The notes under the pieces are model-generated. The model saw nothing but the letters and a program-made list of their open reading frames with translations, did no database searches and was not told where the DNA came from. This document shows positions 10,961-23,734 of a DNA stretch of 64,000 nucleotides, in pieces (the first letter of the stretch is position 1; every line of letters begins with the position of its first letter). Position numbers and translations under genes: made by a program. The stretch is from Tenrec ecaudatus (lineage: Eukaryota > Chordata > Mammalia > Afrosoricida > Tenrecidae): positions 128,446,937 through 128,510,936 of the forward strand of contig NC_134538.1 in the NCBI RefSeq assembly GCF_050624435.1. Direction: 5' to 3'.

Positions 10961-11165
10961 AGGAGCTTGGTGGCATAGTGGTTATGTGTTCACTGCTAAC
11001 CACAAGGTCAGCAGCTTGAAACCACCAGGTACTCCCTATGGCAACAACTCAGCTTTCTACTCCTGTAAAGAGTTATAGCCTTGGAAACCCACAGGGGCAG
11101 TTCTACCCTGTCCCCTAGGGTCACAAGGAGTGGGCATCAACTGAATGGCTGTGAATATGGCTTAC
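10961..11165 (+). mobile_element. AfroSINE
   Basis: Well preserved: head 'ggtggcatagtggtta', 'ctaaccacaaggtcagcagc', central 'agccttggaaaccc' and 'cagttctaccctgtcc', then the RTE-like tail 'gggcatcaactgaatgg'. The A- and B-box-like head is tRNA-derived but is not a functional tRNA. Confidence 0.9.
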
Positions 11166-11399
11166 TCTTTTCACAACGTGTTAATGTTAGCCATTTCTTT
11201 AACCAAATCTGTCATTTTTTGGGTTTGTTTGCTTTTCCCCAAAGTTTCCCAACCCTGCTGTGGATTATGACAAGGTTCAACAGAACACCAAAGAAGATAA
11301 TCTATAAAAGCACCTTTTGCCTAAAATTTCAGAATTAAAATGACTTTACAGAAAAACCATGGCTATTTTACTTGAATGGAATATTGCAGAATATACAGC

Positions 11400-11640
11400 C
11401 TGTGGTGTCTGATGGAATAAAACACCACCACACCTTGTGCCATCATCACACTTGCCAAAATTGTGTTTGAGTCCATTGGTGCAGCCACTGTATTAATCCG
11501 TCTCATCAAGGCCCATGTCCAACTGGGCCTTGTGTTAGGCATACCTTAGTCAGGCATACCTGACTTGCGTTAGGCATACCTTAGTCACCCTGGTGGGGCT
11601 ATCTGTTTGGCTACAAACTGAACCACCAGGGTAAGTTCAG
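11400..11640 (-). mobile_element. RTE LINE 3'-end fragment
   Basis: On the plus strand it reads as the reverse complement of the RTE C-terminal/3' region: 'ccattggtgcagccactgt', a trait shared with 54.18 kb. The part 11500-11600 carries a short local duplication of 'ttaggcataccttagtca'. Coding capacity is lost. Confidence 0.65.
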
Positions 11641-12813
11641 TGCTAGACCTTAAGGGTGAATAAGAACCATGAAAATCTAGATTGTGTTTATGATTTTGAA
11701 TTTTGTATTACTCTGTTACCCCTCTCTATTCAGAACCTTCTAATGTGATTCCTTTCAGAGCAATTGGCAGTGGTAGCTACATTATACCAATTGATCTTAG
11801 TGTCCCCTGAGACAATGACCTTGAATCCACAGGCCCAGTATCTCATTGTTAGACATTCCCTCCAATGTCTAAGACTTCTTCAGAACCTCCTCCTCAGGAT
11901 TTATTCCTACAGATTGAATAATAACAAAAGAACACCAAAATCTGTCACAATTAAAAAGCAATAGAGGAAAAGGATATAAATTTTTTAGATTATTAAAGTT
12001 TTATTTGCTAATTTTAAATATTGCACATATTTAAAATTATTACTTAAATTGAAGGGATTAAAATATTTTAACAAGCTTTTTTTGTATACTGGCTATTATT
12101 TAGGAGTGACTTTGTGCCACCGTCAGTTACTGTCACTGCTGAAGCCAGGCGGTCTCTTACATACTGCTCACCATCTCCACTGAAAGTACCAGTACTTCTT
12201 GACGATGTCCCTCTGGGGGTGGGGGCTGTATAAGATCGGAAGGACAAGAAGGGGAAGAAAGCCTTTTCGTACCACCATAGATCAGAGATTCTGGTGCTCC
12301 AGACAGCGATTTGCTTACTGTTACCTTTATAGTGAGAGTCCTACCTTGGGAATGAGTTTTCTTGAATGTAAGGGAGGCACATGTAAGGTATGATGTATCT
12401 GCCTTATGAAGGAGTATGAGTCAAGTGACCACCGTTAGTTTCATGGTGGTGTGCATCCAACATGTAGCAATGCATTTGAGAAGATCAAATTGGCTGTCAT
12501 CTTTGAGATAGGGGTTAAAACAAAAACTGACTTCCTATTTTAAACTGAGCCCTTGTTAGAGAAGCCACTAGATTCCTGCTTAGTTAAGAAACACAAGGCT
12601 GTGGTTGAAGAATTGGCTGAGAGCACGTCGGGTCCCCCACAAATGCCTTGTAAACCCCATAGTGCATTCCACTGGGCTTTTTAATGTCCCAGTGCTGAAC
12701 AGACCTTCATCACTGCCCTGCACGTGGGCAAAAGCCATCTCGGTGACCCTCACCCATATGCACTGAGACTAGCTCTTGTGCTGATTCATTCTGACGAGCA
12801 CCCTTCTGATAGC
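11641..12813. other. unassigned sequence left of SPIN
   Basis: The part to about 12100 is AT-rich; 12110-12813 is more complex but matches nothing I recognise, and short frames have no domain. It is not RTE, so the left flank of the SPIN element differs from its right flank. Confidence 0.5.
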
Positions 12814-13135
12814 AGTTACAAATGGAACACAATTAAGGCATAATGATGAATCTCAAAACAAGCTGTAATTATATATTGTGAAATTTTATGTCTAATGACA
12901 AATAAACGAAATGTTGTCTTGAAGCATGGTGTAGCATGGGTGACAGTCTTCACGCCAGGTACTTGTATGTGGGCGTATGTGCATGTGGGCGGACCCGCCT
13001 GGAGATGGGTAGAGGAGCGGCGTCTTGGTTCCTAAGACCATCGGAAATATGTTTATTCCAATGGTCTTAGGCGACCCCTGTGAAAGAGTCCTTTGACCCC
13101 CAATGGGGTCGCGATCCACAGGTTGAGAAACGCTG
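12814..13135 (-). mobile_element. SPIN (SPace INvader) hAT transposon, non-autonomous, one end missing
   Basis: Read from 13135 leftwards: terminal inverted repeat CAGCG..CTCAACCTGTGG, 'tcgcgaccccattgggggtc', the subterminal palindrome at 13031-13071 (CCTAAGACCAT...ATGGTCTTAGG), 'tccaggcgggtccgcccaca', 'ctggcgtgaagactgtcacc', and an AT-rich centre. This is the recalled SPIN consensus at very high similarity. The far ~190 bp with the second TIR is absent at 12814. The flanking 8 bp at 13136 (TTCTACAA) fits the hAT/SPIN target preference (nTCTAnAn-like). It carries no transposase. Among afrotherians SPIN is reported from tenrec. Confidence 0.9.
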
Positions 13136-13792
13136 TTCTACAACCTTGCAAGTTGGCAGACTGATGAATGGAGAAATGATTGATGCGGTCAAGGATTTTG
13201 TCTTGCTTGGAGCCATGATCAATGGTCACGGAAGCGGCAGTGGAGAGATCAAAAGATGTTCTGCATTGGTAAATCTGCTGCACAAGATTTCTTCAGCGTT
13301 TGGAAAAGCAAGGATGCTACTGTGAGGCAAAGGTGGCTTGTCATGGTATTTTCAATCACTTCGTATGAGTGTGAAAGTTGGACGTTGAATAGGGAAGACC
13401 AAAGAAGAATGGATGCCTTTGAATGGCGGTGCTGGAGAAGAATATTGAAAGTGCCACGGACGCCAGAAGAATTTAAAAGTCTCTTTTGGAAGAAGTACGG
13501 TCAGAGTGCTCCATAGAAGCAAGGTTGGTGAGACTTTGTCTTACATACCGGGGACCTGTTGTCAGGAGACACCAGTCCCCAGGGAAAGACATCATACTTG
13601 GTAGAGAAGGGACAACAAAAAAGGAAGACAGTCAACAAGACGCTTGACACAGTGGCTGCTTCGCTGTGTTCAAGTGTAAGAACAACGGTGTGGATGGGGC
13701 AGGGCCAGGCAGTGTTTCGTTCTGTTGTGTCAGGGTTGCTAGGAGTTGGAATTCACTCAAAAGCATTTAACAACAACAACATCGTCCCTAAC
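13136..13792 (+). mobile_element. RTE/BovB-type LINE, C-terminal RT region and 3' end
   Basis: Two overlapping frames (13080-13325 and 13256-13516) give the RTE C-terminal signature: DFVLLGAMING..., then YECESWTLNREDQRRMDAFE and W-C/R-W-R-R-I-L; after them come the 3' landmarks 'cagtgtttcgttctgttgtg' and a final AACAACAACAAC. Frameshifts near 13320 and later inactivate it. It begins exactly at the SPIN terminus, consistent with SPIN having inserted into it before the left side was lost. Confidence 0.9.
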
Positions 13793-14237
13793 AATGTTAA
13801 AAAACAAGAATGGTTCATCATGCATTCCATTAGCAAAACACCCCATTATAAAGATGAAATCTTACAAAGGAAAAGGAGTCAGATAATGAAAGTACCTTAA
13901 ACAAAGCCAGTCCCAGAGAGGAAGCAGAATTTGAATGCGGACTTCTTCCAATCGTCACTCAGTTCATGCTCCACTTTCCATCGAGGAAGAACTTCTGTTG
14001 GAACAGGGCTGCAGGGTGGCTAGTGGTTTATCTTGAAGTTGCATTTACACAGGGTGCTTATCACCCCCACCCGCCACCCCCAAGACAACTCCCTCCTTTT
14101 CCTTCCTTTAAGGTTCTATATGTACTTCATTAGGAGTTGGGGAATAATGAAGGATTAAATTGGAGCAGAAACATCTTGCCCTCAGGAGCCCCGTGGCAAT
14201 ATCAAAGCCACAGAGAAATCTCTACGGTCTGCTTTAT

Positions 14238-14393
14238 ACAAGGGGAGTCCAAATTCATTGGGGAAATTCCATTCTTTTAAAATCTTATTTTCCCACGAAC
14301 TTTTAATGCTATTTATTTATTGATTGATTTATGGGTGTTTTTTTGGTGGTCCATATGGGGACCGAACCCATGAACTTTTAAAAGCTTCCTTGT
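14238..14393. mobile_element. mariner-like MITE (tentative)
   Basis: About 155 bp with imperfect terminal inverted repeats: 'acaaggggagtccaaattca' at the left, and at the right the reverse complement 'acaaggaagcttttaaaagt'. The interior 'ccacgaacttttaa' motif is typical of mariner-derived termini. No transposase frame. Confidence 0.45.
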
Positions 14394-16680
14394 GCACAGG
14401 AGTATTCACTGAGTTTCTTACATCTCAAAAAGCTTGGTTAAAATAAGTACACTCTTTTTTGGCAGCATAAAAGAGAAACGTAAAATGGAAGTGCCAAAAG
14501 GACACGCATTTTTGTTGTTGTTGTTCTCTTGTCTGTTTCCACTTTGTTGTCATATAAATACCCGGAGTGATGTATGGTGCTTGGTAAAAACGGAATAAAT
14601 ATGTATTGCTGAATGAATTTGTCTACCGAACAGTGGGATGCATTGTACCGATTCTTAAATGAAAATATTTTCAACCATTTAGATGATGTATGTGTAGTTA
14701 CAGAACTGCTTATAAATAGTAAAAATGCTCGTGTAATAATATCTGTGTTATTTGTAAATTATATGTCCTTGTTGAAAAGTATATGTGTGGTATGTACATG
14801 CAAAGTCACAGATTTAGACATAAAATGTGCAAAGGGGAAGTGTGCATATTAGCTGGATATCACTCGCAGGTTTCAAATGAAGCCAATGAAGTGATTTTGC
14901 AAAGATGTAAACATATTGGGAGTAATAAGAGTAAACAATAAGTATTACTTGAGCCACATCATGAATAGTGATAATTGGATGTTTTGGGCATTAACAATGG
15001 ACCATAAAAACAAGCAAACATCAAAAACAAATATTCTTGCATATTTAGGAGTTAGAAAAATGACTGGCAATGACACCTTGTGTGTGAAAGATAGACCATG
15101 GTCGACAATGCCTCCATTTGTCAGGTGGCTTGACTGAGGCTTACGATGACCAACACTGGGTATGTTGCCATTGTTCTTTGGCTGAAATGACTCATATAAT
15201 AAACAGCACAGTATATTCATTCTCCTTTTCATGTTTAACCGTCATTTTATTTAGTATTCCAAATATTTATTTACTGCATAAGATGTTCTAGTGCCGAAAT
15301 TAACCGTAACACACAGATATATAAATTCATTCTTTCATCCTTCCTAAGTGTTCTCGGCATAAAGCAAATATCGCCTGCCCTTGGGGGGTCTACGTGCCGT
15401 AACGGCAGCCCGTATCTCCCCTGTAGATCGTGGCAGGCACATGATGCCAGCACCGCGGCCACAGTGAATCAATGCTCATCAAATGAACTCTTGACTAGCT
15501 ACACTAAATGGAAATGGAGACACAGACAAGCAGAGCGGCAAGTGGAATAATGGTAGAGATATCACGAATCTCAGGTTAGAATGTTAAAAGAGGCAACTCC
15601 CTATTTTCTTCACCTTTTGCTCATTTTCAAAAACCTGCTCCTATACTTGTATCTCTTCTATTTGTGCACACAATGAAGTTGTTTTGCTTCCCATTCTCTG
15701 TGGCAGCAAAATTTCCTCCCCGCCTACTGAAAACTCTAGCTATCAGTAGATGGAGTAAAACACTAATTCTCTCTCACCCTCCAGCACCATCGGGAACTAA
15801 TAGAGTTTTACGCAAAGAATCTATCTCCTCATCATTGTATTGGATTTTTCAGAATTGCTTTCTCAGTGCGGTTGTAAAGCTTTGAAAAGTTCTGTTTGTG
15901 GAGTTGGTGATTGGGTAACATATTTTGAGTGAAGTTGTAAAGAGTCCATGAATAAAAGAGCAGAAAAGAAGAAAGAGGTATAGATTGAATCTAAGGATGT
16001 TAAAATGCAATTTTAGCGTTTTCTCTGATAACAGGCTTCTGCCTTCACTTTCTTTCTACATTTGAATGAGGTACACGGAAGACTGAGTGCCTTTTAGGAA
16101 ATGCTTTGATTCTGATTCTTTCTCTTTTGTTACTTCTTCTTTTAGTACTGACGTGCTTTGCAAAGGGCCATGTCCCGAAGTCAATACTGCAAAACACCTT
16201 TCTTCTCCCGGTGGCTTGAGCCAATGCTTCCGATTGGAAATGAAGACATTTGTACTCAGTCTTCTTGGATTTTTTGCAGCTTTGTTTGCATAAATGTGCA
16301 ATTTGTGTAGGGGGATGTGCTCTCTTCAGAAATTTGGAGACAGCTGCGAGGGCCATCTTGCAGGGAAGCGTGTTCAACCTGAAATTGAATTTAAATATTT
16401 CATTTCATTACCCTAGATTGCAACACTGCTAGTAACTGCTCGCTTCCTTGGAATCAGCACTAATCCATGACAATTCAATTGCCCTGTCCCTGTCACTCCT
16501 CGTCTGCCAATTTTGTGACCCAAAGTAGGAACGGCAGGCCTTGCTACAGAGGTTGTCTGAAAGAGTGCTCTTGACTTTTTATGCATGTTGATTGTAGTGC
16601 TAGGAAGTGAGATAATAGATCTCACTTGGAATAACTAAGGAATTGTGTTTACTGATGTCCCCCGGGTATATGCTCAGAAT
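14394..16680. other. unassigned sequence
   Basis: AT-rich, with short frames only (up to 110 codons at 16045-16377, minus strand) that show no recognised domain and overlap others on both strands. No repeat family recognised. Confidence 0.5.
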
Positions 16681-16835
16681 CGTTGATTTTGGAGTCAATT
16701 CCAACTCATGGAAGCCCTATAGGATAAGCCTAGAGTAAAGCCCCGTAGGGTTTTCAAGGCTGCAGATCTTTCCAGAAGCAGTCCACCACATGCCTTCTCC
16801 TGCAAGAAGCTGTTTTCATTAGCGCCCAAGTACTG
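16681..16835 (-). mobile_element. AfroSINE
   Basis: Reverse-complement order: 'agtcaattccaactcatgga', 'gggttttcaaggctgcagat', 'agaagcagtccaccacatg', then 'tctcctgc'. The tRNA-derived head is poorly preserved. Confidence 0.8.
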
Positions 16836-16954
16836 TAACCACGGTTTCTTCCAGTGCTCCTCTGGGGCTCCCCAAGCTCTCCAGCCAGACCTAGCTGGGA
16901 ATGTTTGCAAATCTAAGCAGACTCGCATGCAAATCTAAGCAGACTGCAATGCAA

Positions 16955-17187
16955 AATGCCTGGGACAGGTGGTCTGGGGAGACCAGCCCCCTAGAGATGG
17001 ACATCATGTTTTGTCAGTAGAAATGCAGCGAAAAGAGGAAGACCCTCCAGGAGTGGATTGATACAGGGGCTGCAGCCGTGGGAGCAAGCAGAGGAACAAT
17101 TCTGAAGCTGGCCCAGGACAGAGCACAGTTTGGTTCCGTTGCTCATAAGGGGCTGTGAGTCAGAAGCAACTCCATGGCACCTACCCA
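16955..17187 (+). mobile_element. RTE LINE 3'-end fragment
   Basis: Carries the RTE tail landmarks in order: 'ggacatcatg', 'aaaagaggaagaccctcca', 'gtggattgatacaggggctg', 'ggcccaggacagagca', and the terminal 'gagtcagaagcaactccatgg'. It lies only about 120 bp from the inverted AfroSINE, whose tail is homologous to this 3' end. Confidence 0.85.
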
Positions 17188-17774
17188 CAACACATGCAAA
17201 TAACTGACAGCTGTTACTTTCCACCAAGCTTTCAAAACTCTGCCATTGTTGTTGCAGTTTGTTACTGCAGTTAACTGGAGACTCTGTCTCCCCATGGGCC
17301 TTGCTTGAGATGTTGTTTTCATCATTGTAACCAAAGGCACCTGCCAGTGACGGACGATTATGTCATTCCCAAGTAGAAAGCTTCTCTTCCCTACTAACAG
17401 TCAAGAGTAATCCCCCTTGGATTAAGCAAGCACCATTGCTATTGTTTGTGAACGTTTTAAGAATTCATTTCATCTGAAGACCCTGAATTAAATTAGCAGC
17501 CAGTAGAAGCCCACTTTCTAACCGGTGATATTGGCAGATCTTGGCACAACTCTATGAATTGTGATGGTTAAATATGGAACCATGTTAGAGTCTATTTCCC
17601 CACCCTCACCCCCAAGCTCTCCTTGATCATGACCGCACCCATGTTCTCTCTCTCCTTCCCCTTCTATCTCCCATAATATCAGAGAGTGTCCTGAGACTCA
17701 TCTCTTCATGTCCTGCTTTTTTTGGTTTCTCATGGTGGTTAATTTTTTTCATGGTCTGCTGATTGTATTATTGA

Positions 17775-18245
17775 TATTCATTCACTCGCCAATTGTTTAT
17801 CGAACACTTCCAAGTATTAGACAATATGCATGGGCGCGGTGATAAAGGATAAACAAGATGATATCGCTGTCCTCTCAGCTGGGGGAGGCAAACGCGAAAC
17901 ACCTGACTCCAGGGAGGGCAGGTGGGAGGAGCTGGCAGCCAGCGCTCGTGAGAGTGAGCAGTGGACCACCAACCTTAGAAGAGGAGTCGTGAGGACATCA
18001 GCTTGATAGAGTGAGAAGAGGGGAGGAATAGGGACGACATTTTAGGAAGACCAACATGCAGGTACTTTCCAAGGTTCCTCCTTCAAGGTAAACTAAAGAC
18101 AAAGTGGGGTAGGTGAGCAGCGGGCAATCGGGCTATAGGGGGCCTTGTAGGCCCTGGCAAGTGTTTCAGATTTTATTCTAAATATAATGGGAAGCTATTG
18201 GGAGCTGTGAACAAGGGAATGGCAAACTCCTCTTATGTTTTCTTA
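17775..18245 (-). mobile_element. LINE L2 3' region
   Basis: Reads as reversed L2: 'attcattcactc' then a 'gaacac.t...gtatta' block, followed by '(g)gccttgtaggccctggc' and 'attttattctaaatataatgggaagc', two well-known conserved stretches of L2. Ancient and diverged. Confidence 0.75.
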
Positions 18246-21200
18246 GGACCTCGTAGTTTGGTGACTGGCGTGGGTTTTTGATAGGAGGCGTGGCTTTTCG
18301 AACACCCAACTGCATCCTGGTTTACATGTCAATTTCAGCAAACGGTATTTGGAAATAGTATTGTTAGTCAAAAAAGGAGAAATTCTTGTCAAAGGATAAT
18401 GATTGTAAGCTGATGAATCTTTGTATTTTCCAAACAATGCTGTTACATTAAATTACTGAGACTATAGATAGTTGTTTGTAACTCACCAATGGCTTCCTAA
18501 GTACCAAACGTTAAAGTACATAATACTTAGAGAGGAGGTAATGGTATACAGTTTTTGTATATCATTAGTCGCCTTATCCTCCCACACATACACACTGTAG
18601 TTTTCCTGTGTGAACAACGAATTTTTTTATTTGAATTCATATTATTTATGTGGGTGGTTTAAATGCAAGACACATGGTACTCCATCAGTGAAATAAATGC
18701 ATACACATATGTACACATGTCTGCATACTCCTGCTCATTCTCAAAGATAAGAATAGTAGGAATGATCTAAGGTTTTTGGAAAAATAATTCTGTTTCTCTC
18801 ATTACCACCCAAGCTAACAAAATCTACTTTATCCCTTTTAATTTTAGAAGTGTTGAATGAAATGTAGTACCTCCATCTTAGAACGCGCAAAGTCCACACG
18901 GGTTTACTTTTTTAATTGAAATACAGAACATAGTGATTAATTCGTTCTTCAATCCTGAAAAGATCCCAGAGGAATGAATACATTTACTCAGAATAGACGT
19001 GAAGCTACCCAGTCTGCTTAGCCTTTCTATGGTGGTGGATCAGGGACTTGTGAGTCACATGGGTTTATCAACTATGGAAAGCAAATTCCATCATTGTCTT
19101 GTCAGGGAGAGACCCTGCTTATATATTCATGACATTGAAATCCCTATGTAGCATGGATCTCTTCTTCTTTGGTTTGGGCATGCGTTCTGCTGACGGTGTT
19201 CATATTAAGTTTGCAATGGATTTGCCATTGGCATTGTTTTAACTTCTGTTTTTAAATTACTTTTATTGCCACATAATTCTGAAATTTATGGGCACTGTTT
19301 AAATGACTTATAAATGGCTAGAATTATGAAGTAATAAAAATAAATGAAAACTGCTTCACATTTTAATGATTTTTAATTTGTTCCTAGAGATGAAAGGAAA
19401 TGAGTATGTACCACAGGGGTCACAGCTTAGAAAGGGGTAAAAGGTTTTGCCTTGTAGCGCTGATTGCCCCCCAAGTGGAAAATAGAGCAGATTGATAGGT
19501 TCGGTACCCTTGGGACTGTGTTGATTTCTCACATCTTCATGGAAAGGGCCGTCTGCACATAGTGAAGACCGGATTAGAATGGACCAGAGCCAGAGACACT
19601 GGTCTAGGAGGCCTGGTCCCCAAGATTTGATACCATGTTTATTATATTTGAAGAGCTTATTAGCACTTAAAACAGCATACATGACACCGTACCCCCCCGC
19701 CCCCCCTACATACGCATACACAACCAGGTAGAGTCATATTGTTGCCATCAAATTGACTCTTGACTCATGGCAGACTTTTGTAGAACACAGTAAATGTTGC
19801 CTGAGCCTGTGATCTTTGGCATGTTTGAATATATTGTTACCGCTTTGGGGAGATATCAATGAAAAGATGACACTTCTTGCCTGAGAGAGAGGATATGCAA
19901 TTCAATTCTGGGAATGTGAGGAAGGAAATCAAATTGCTTCTATTGAAACTCCCACATATCTATAGTCACAATCTTCTAAGTTTAACCAGTATATTTTTCT
20001 AGGCTACTCTCATGATGAATGCAATAGATAAATGAAGGTTTCTGGCATGTGTTTTAGGAACAAGTAATGTGGGCGTTGTGCTCATCTGCTTTTGAGATTC
20101 CAAAGCTCTTTGGCATTTCAAACTACCTCTGACTGGCCAATGTTCTTGGTAAGCAGTGTTGACGCCAGGCCCATACTACAATCCACATGCTAAGCTAGGA
20201 TTGTCCTGCCTATCAGAAGATTTTACATTGTCTCCTATCATAAGACTTTACAATGCTTTATGTCTCTTCTCATATTTGGGTGGCAGGTCTTAGCAAGTTT
20301 GAGTAGTCTAGTTGATTTATCCCTTTTATTCCTTGGCAGGAGAGTTCTTCTGAATGCATTCTTTCTCCGTGTCCCAGCAGAGCTCAGAGCAATCAGTTAC
20401 ACCTCCCTTCTCTGGGAGTTCTTTCCCAACATTAGACGAGAAGGTCAAAGCCAGAGCTTCTTCTCTAGGCGCCATCCCAAGCCTACTGGGAGGCCCTTGT
20501 CCCTCTTGCTTCTACACAGCCAGCTTCCTAGTGTTTGATTGCTACGTTTGACTTACAGTTTGTATTTGGACTTTTGATACAAAATAAGGCATAAAATCCA
20601 CACACATTTCCAGTTGAAATGACTAAACTTAAAAGTGTCATTGAACAGAAATCAGGTGAAAACCAGTGGGTCCCTGGACCAGTAAAGGAAACACTTAGAA
20701 CTCACGAAACTATTGATTTTTATCTCTGAAACTCATGACCACAGGGCATAGCATTTAAGTTTTGGAATTAAAAAGCATGGAGAAGAATAATTAAAATGTC
20801 AACCTGTACAAATCCAATGTGTAGATTCATTGCTTTATAACTTCCATAATTTATCAGATTCCAGACTTTTTGTTTATCTTCATGTCATATGTCCCAGCTC
20901 GTCTTTAAAGCTAAGGTGTTTTCCTGTGTGCACCCTGGGGCCCCTTTCTAAAGATTTGCAATGTCGTTTAATCCACCAGCTTCATTTCAAAACAGGAACA
21001 CGCAGCCTTCATGTATGCTTCCTGGGTCAGAAATCTCGTTCCATCTGTCACTCACGTCTAAACATTTGCATTCAGGACTTTCCTCCTATGCATTCCTTTA
21101 AAATGCATTATTTGCTCTAGAATTTCTTTATCACTTCCTTCTACCCCTTTTGGCTTCTGCTTCCACCGCCTCTCTGGCAGAGCTTCCATCTCTCCTCTGC

Positions 21201-22419
21201 TGGCGTCAGTGTTCAGGGTACAAATCTACATAAATCTCTCCCATTGGCAGAACTAGCTTTTCTAGTGACCTGCAGCACTTTGCATATTTATCCAGTTCTT
21301 TTCTCCCTTCTCAGCCAAATCCTATCGAAAAGTACTTTGTCTTCATTTTTACCTTTCCCTACTTCTCTCTGACTCCTCAATTATTTGTAATCTGTTCTTT
21401 TGTTCTCATAGGTTCACCCCCCAAATACTCTTAGAAATTACAGTGAGTTCCTGATAGCGCCAGTCAATGGTATGTTTTAGTTATCGTTTACCTAGAGAGC
21501 AATAGGCTCTGGTACTATTAATAATACCAATTCTGCCCTTGATGACTTCAGCAAATTGGTTCACTCTTGGTTTTCTTTCTGCTTCCCTGATCATCATTTC
21601 TGGGAATTACTTTCCCACAGCCTCCATGAGTTCCTCTCTCTCTTTCTCTCTACCATTTATGGTGATTTAGGCAAACACGTTCCAAGTAGATCATCCATTT
21701 CACATTCCCTGATTAATACACACCATGTTTCCGATAGCTCATCGCGATCTTCTAAACCCACCATTGTTGTGCTACTTCCGCCATGTGTGTCCTCTTTCCA
21801 TGCCTTCTTCTGTCCCAATTCTCCATCTTCGGGCCAATGCTATCCTTTTGACCTTGAACACCTGATCAATCTAACATGGGGTAACTCAGTGCCAGATCTG
21901 AAAGGTGACTAAGCCATAGTTTGTGCGGTGCCTCCAGTCTCTATGGAACCACTGTCTCCTTTGTGACTGTTTATTCTGTTCCACATCATCCTCCTTGTCT
22001 CCCCGGGGCTTCTAAGGTGATCCCTTTAGGGTAGTTGGTGGTGCAGCTGGGCCCCTCCTATATATTTTCAAAGCATTCAGTTTTTTGTTTCACTTTTCTC
22101 TCTTTGGTTGAATTAAAGTTTTCATTGAGCTAAACACACATTCCTTCAACACTGATCACCTGAAACTCATTTGAATGCTAATGATGCCTTCAGAGGCCCC
22201 TGCTCCTGCTCCTGGGAGGCTGAGAAGCCTTCTTGTATGGAGACCTCTAGGAACTTTTATTGCGTGTTAAATTTGTATTGTTCGCTTGTTCTTACTTTTG
22301 GATTAGGAGTTCATAGTCCCTTTGAAATAACAAAATATATATGTCCTTCAGTAAGCGTCATACATTTGTTCAGCTCCACCGTAAGTCAAAATAGGCAAAA
22401 TAGGATAGAATACGCACAC

Positions 22420-22424
<5 letters not shown>
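18246..22424. other. long unassigned stretch (one small AfroSINE relic inside)
   Basis: Mostly unique-looking AT-rich sequence; 20.8-21.9 kb is pyrimidine-rich. Open frames such as 19356-19721 (minus), 20260-20538 and 21556-21912 (plus) have no recognised domain. A short reversed AfroSINE tail lies at 19735-19800. No conserved gene, promoter or RNA gene could be recognised. Confidence 0.5.
19735..19800 (-). mobile_element. AfroSINE tail fragment
   Basis: 'ttgccatcaaattgactctt' followed by 'gactcatgg' is the reversed RTE-like tail of an AfroSINE; the rest is not recognisable. Confidence 0.55.

Positions 22425-22426
<2 letters not shown>

Positions 22427-22492
<66 letters not shown>
22427..22492 (+). 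repeat. (GA)n microsatellite
   Basis: About 33 uninterrupted GA units. It generates open frames of Arg-Glu (plus) and Ser-Leu (minus), which should not be read as coding. Confidence 0.97.
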
Positions 22493-22497
<5 letters not shown>

Positions 22498-23734
22498 AAA
22501 TTATCTAACAGAACACAGACCAAGAAAGTGGGAAATACAAAACCAGTACATTTTAATGAGGTAAGGGAGAGGGTGGTAAAATGATTGGATGCCATGGGGC
22601 ACTCCCTGGAGAAGCAATTGATGGAAGGGATTTACCCCAGTGGATTCTCTAGGCGAAATGTTGCCAAGGGCTGGTATGGGAAAATGCCTAAATTAGAAAG
22701 TCACAAAATGAATATTGTAGAGAAATTCCCCTGTCTGAATAAGCTGAGCATTTTGAAAACAAGAGTTCCTTGCAGATGAACTATTCTTGCTGTCTTTCCT
22801 TTCCCCCTGAATACTCTGGGAGTGCCCAGGAAAGGAAGCCAAGTCTCAGGAGACCATCTCCCAGAGGGACTGAGTCTAATTAAGAACAGTGACAAGGAAG
22901 GCCATTAAGCCTTCACTCTGAAAAAGTCATCAGGATGCTACTGGAACGCTAGCAGTTTTTATTCCAAGTTTACGTATTTCTCTGGAGTTCCAGGTTGTAA
23001 ATGACCATTCCTTAATATCAGGCTATCCTAGTGGTCATCTATGGGACCTCCAAACTATGAGGTAATAATTGATAAGGCTGTCTTTTTGACTATCAGTAAA
23101 AAGTGACAGAAATTCACTCCTGAGCATTTCTAGTAAAATATTGTGATTTTTAGAATAAATGCTAGAAGTTGGTATTCTTGGAAGCTCCTTTGATAAGCAT
23201 TTTTAGATTTTAAATAAAGTAGATAGCAGCAATGACAAGTGCTGTATTTGATGATATTAATTAAAAACTACTAGTTTTGCAGGATTCATTTTCAACTTTT
23301 TTGTCAGACAACTTTTACCATAGATTCACCATTGCGGATTTACTAAGTTAGATATTCTTTGTTATTTGAGTTCTTATTCTGATATTTATATGTTGATTTT
23401 GATCCTTAGAATCCTAGTATCTGCCTCATTGACTATGTGCATATGAAATGTAAGAGAAGCCAGCAAATCGTATCAAAGTGCTATCAGCCTATCATCTGCT
23501 GTCTGGTATATAAGAAAAATAAAGCATTTGAAAAATGTCAATAAGTAGAGAGCCTTTCTCAACATTCAGAAGGCAATGGTTATTTAAAGGTTATTTTTAT
23601 AAATACTTTTAGGAATAAATGTTTTAGAAATGTGAGGCAAAACCAATAAGGCCAAACAAATGCTGTTTTCGCTGTGTCTAATTCCCTGGTGACCATGCCT
23701 TATTTGAATAAATTACCTTTCCATAACAGCCCAG
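22493..23734. other. unassigned sequence
   Basis: No repeat family or gene recognised; AT-rich with stop codons in all frames. Confidence 0.5.

Noticed and set aside
10961..11060. tRNA-like head of an AfroSINE considered as a tRNA gene
   Set aside because: Part of a dispersed SINE with a LINE-like tail; no intact cloverleaf or anticodon arm could be drawn.
22171..22595. 137-codon frame with Arg-Glu run
   Set aside because: The (GA)n microsatellite keeps the frame open; flanking sequence has no domain.
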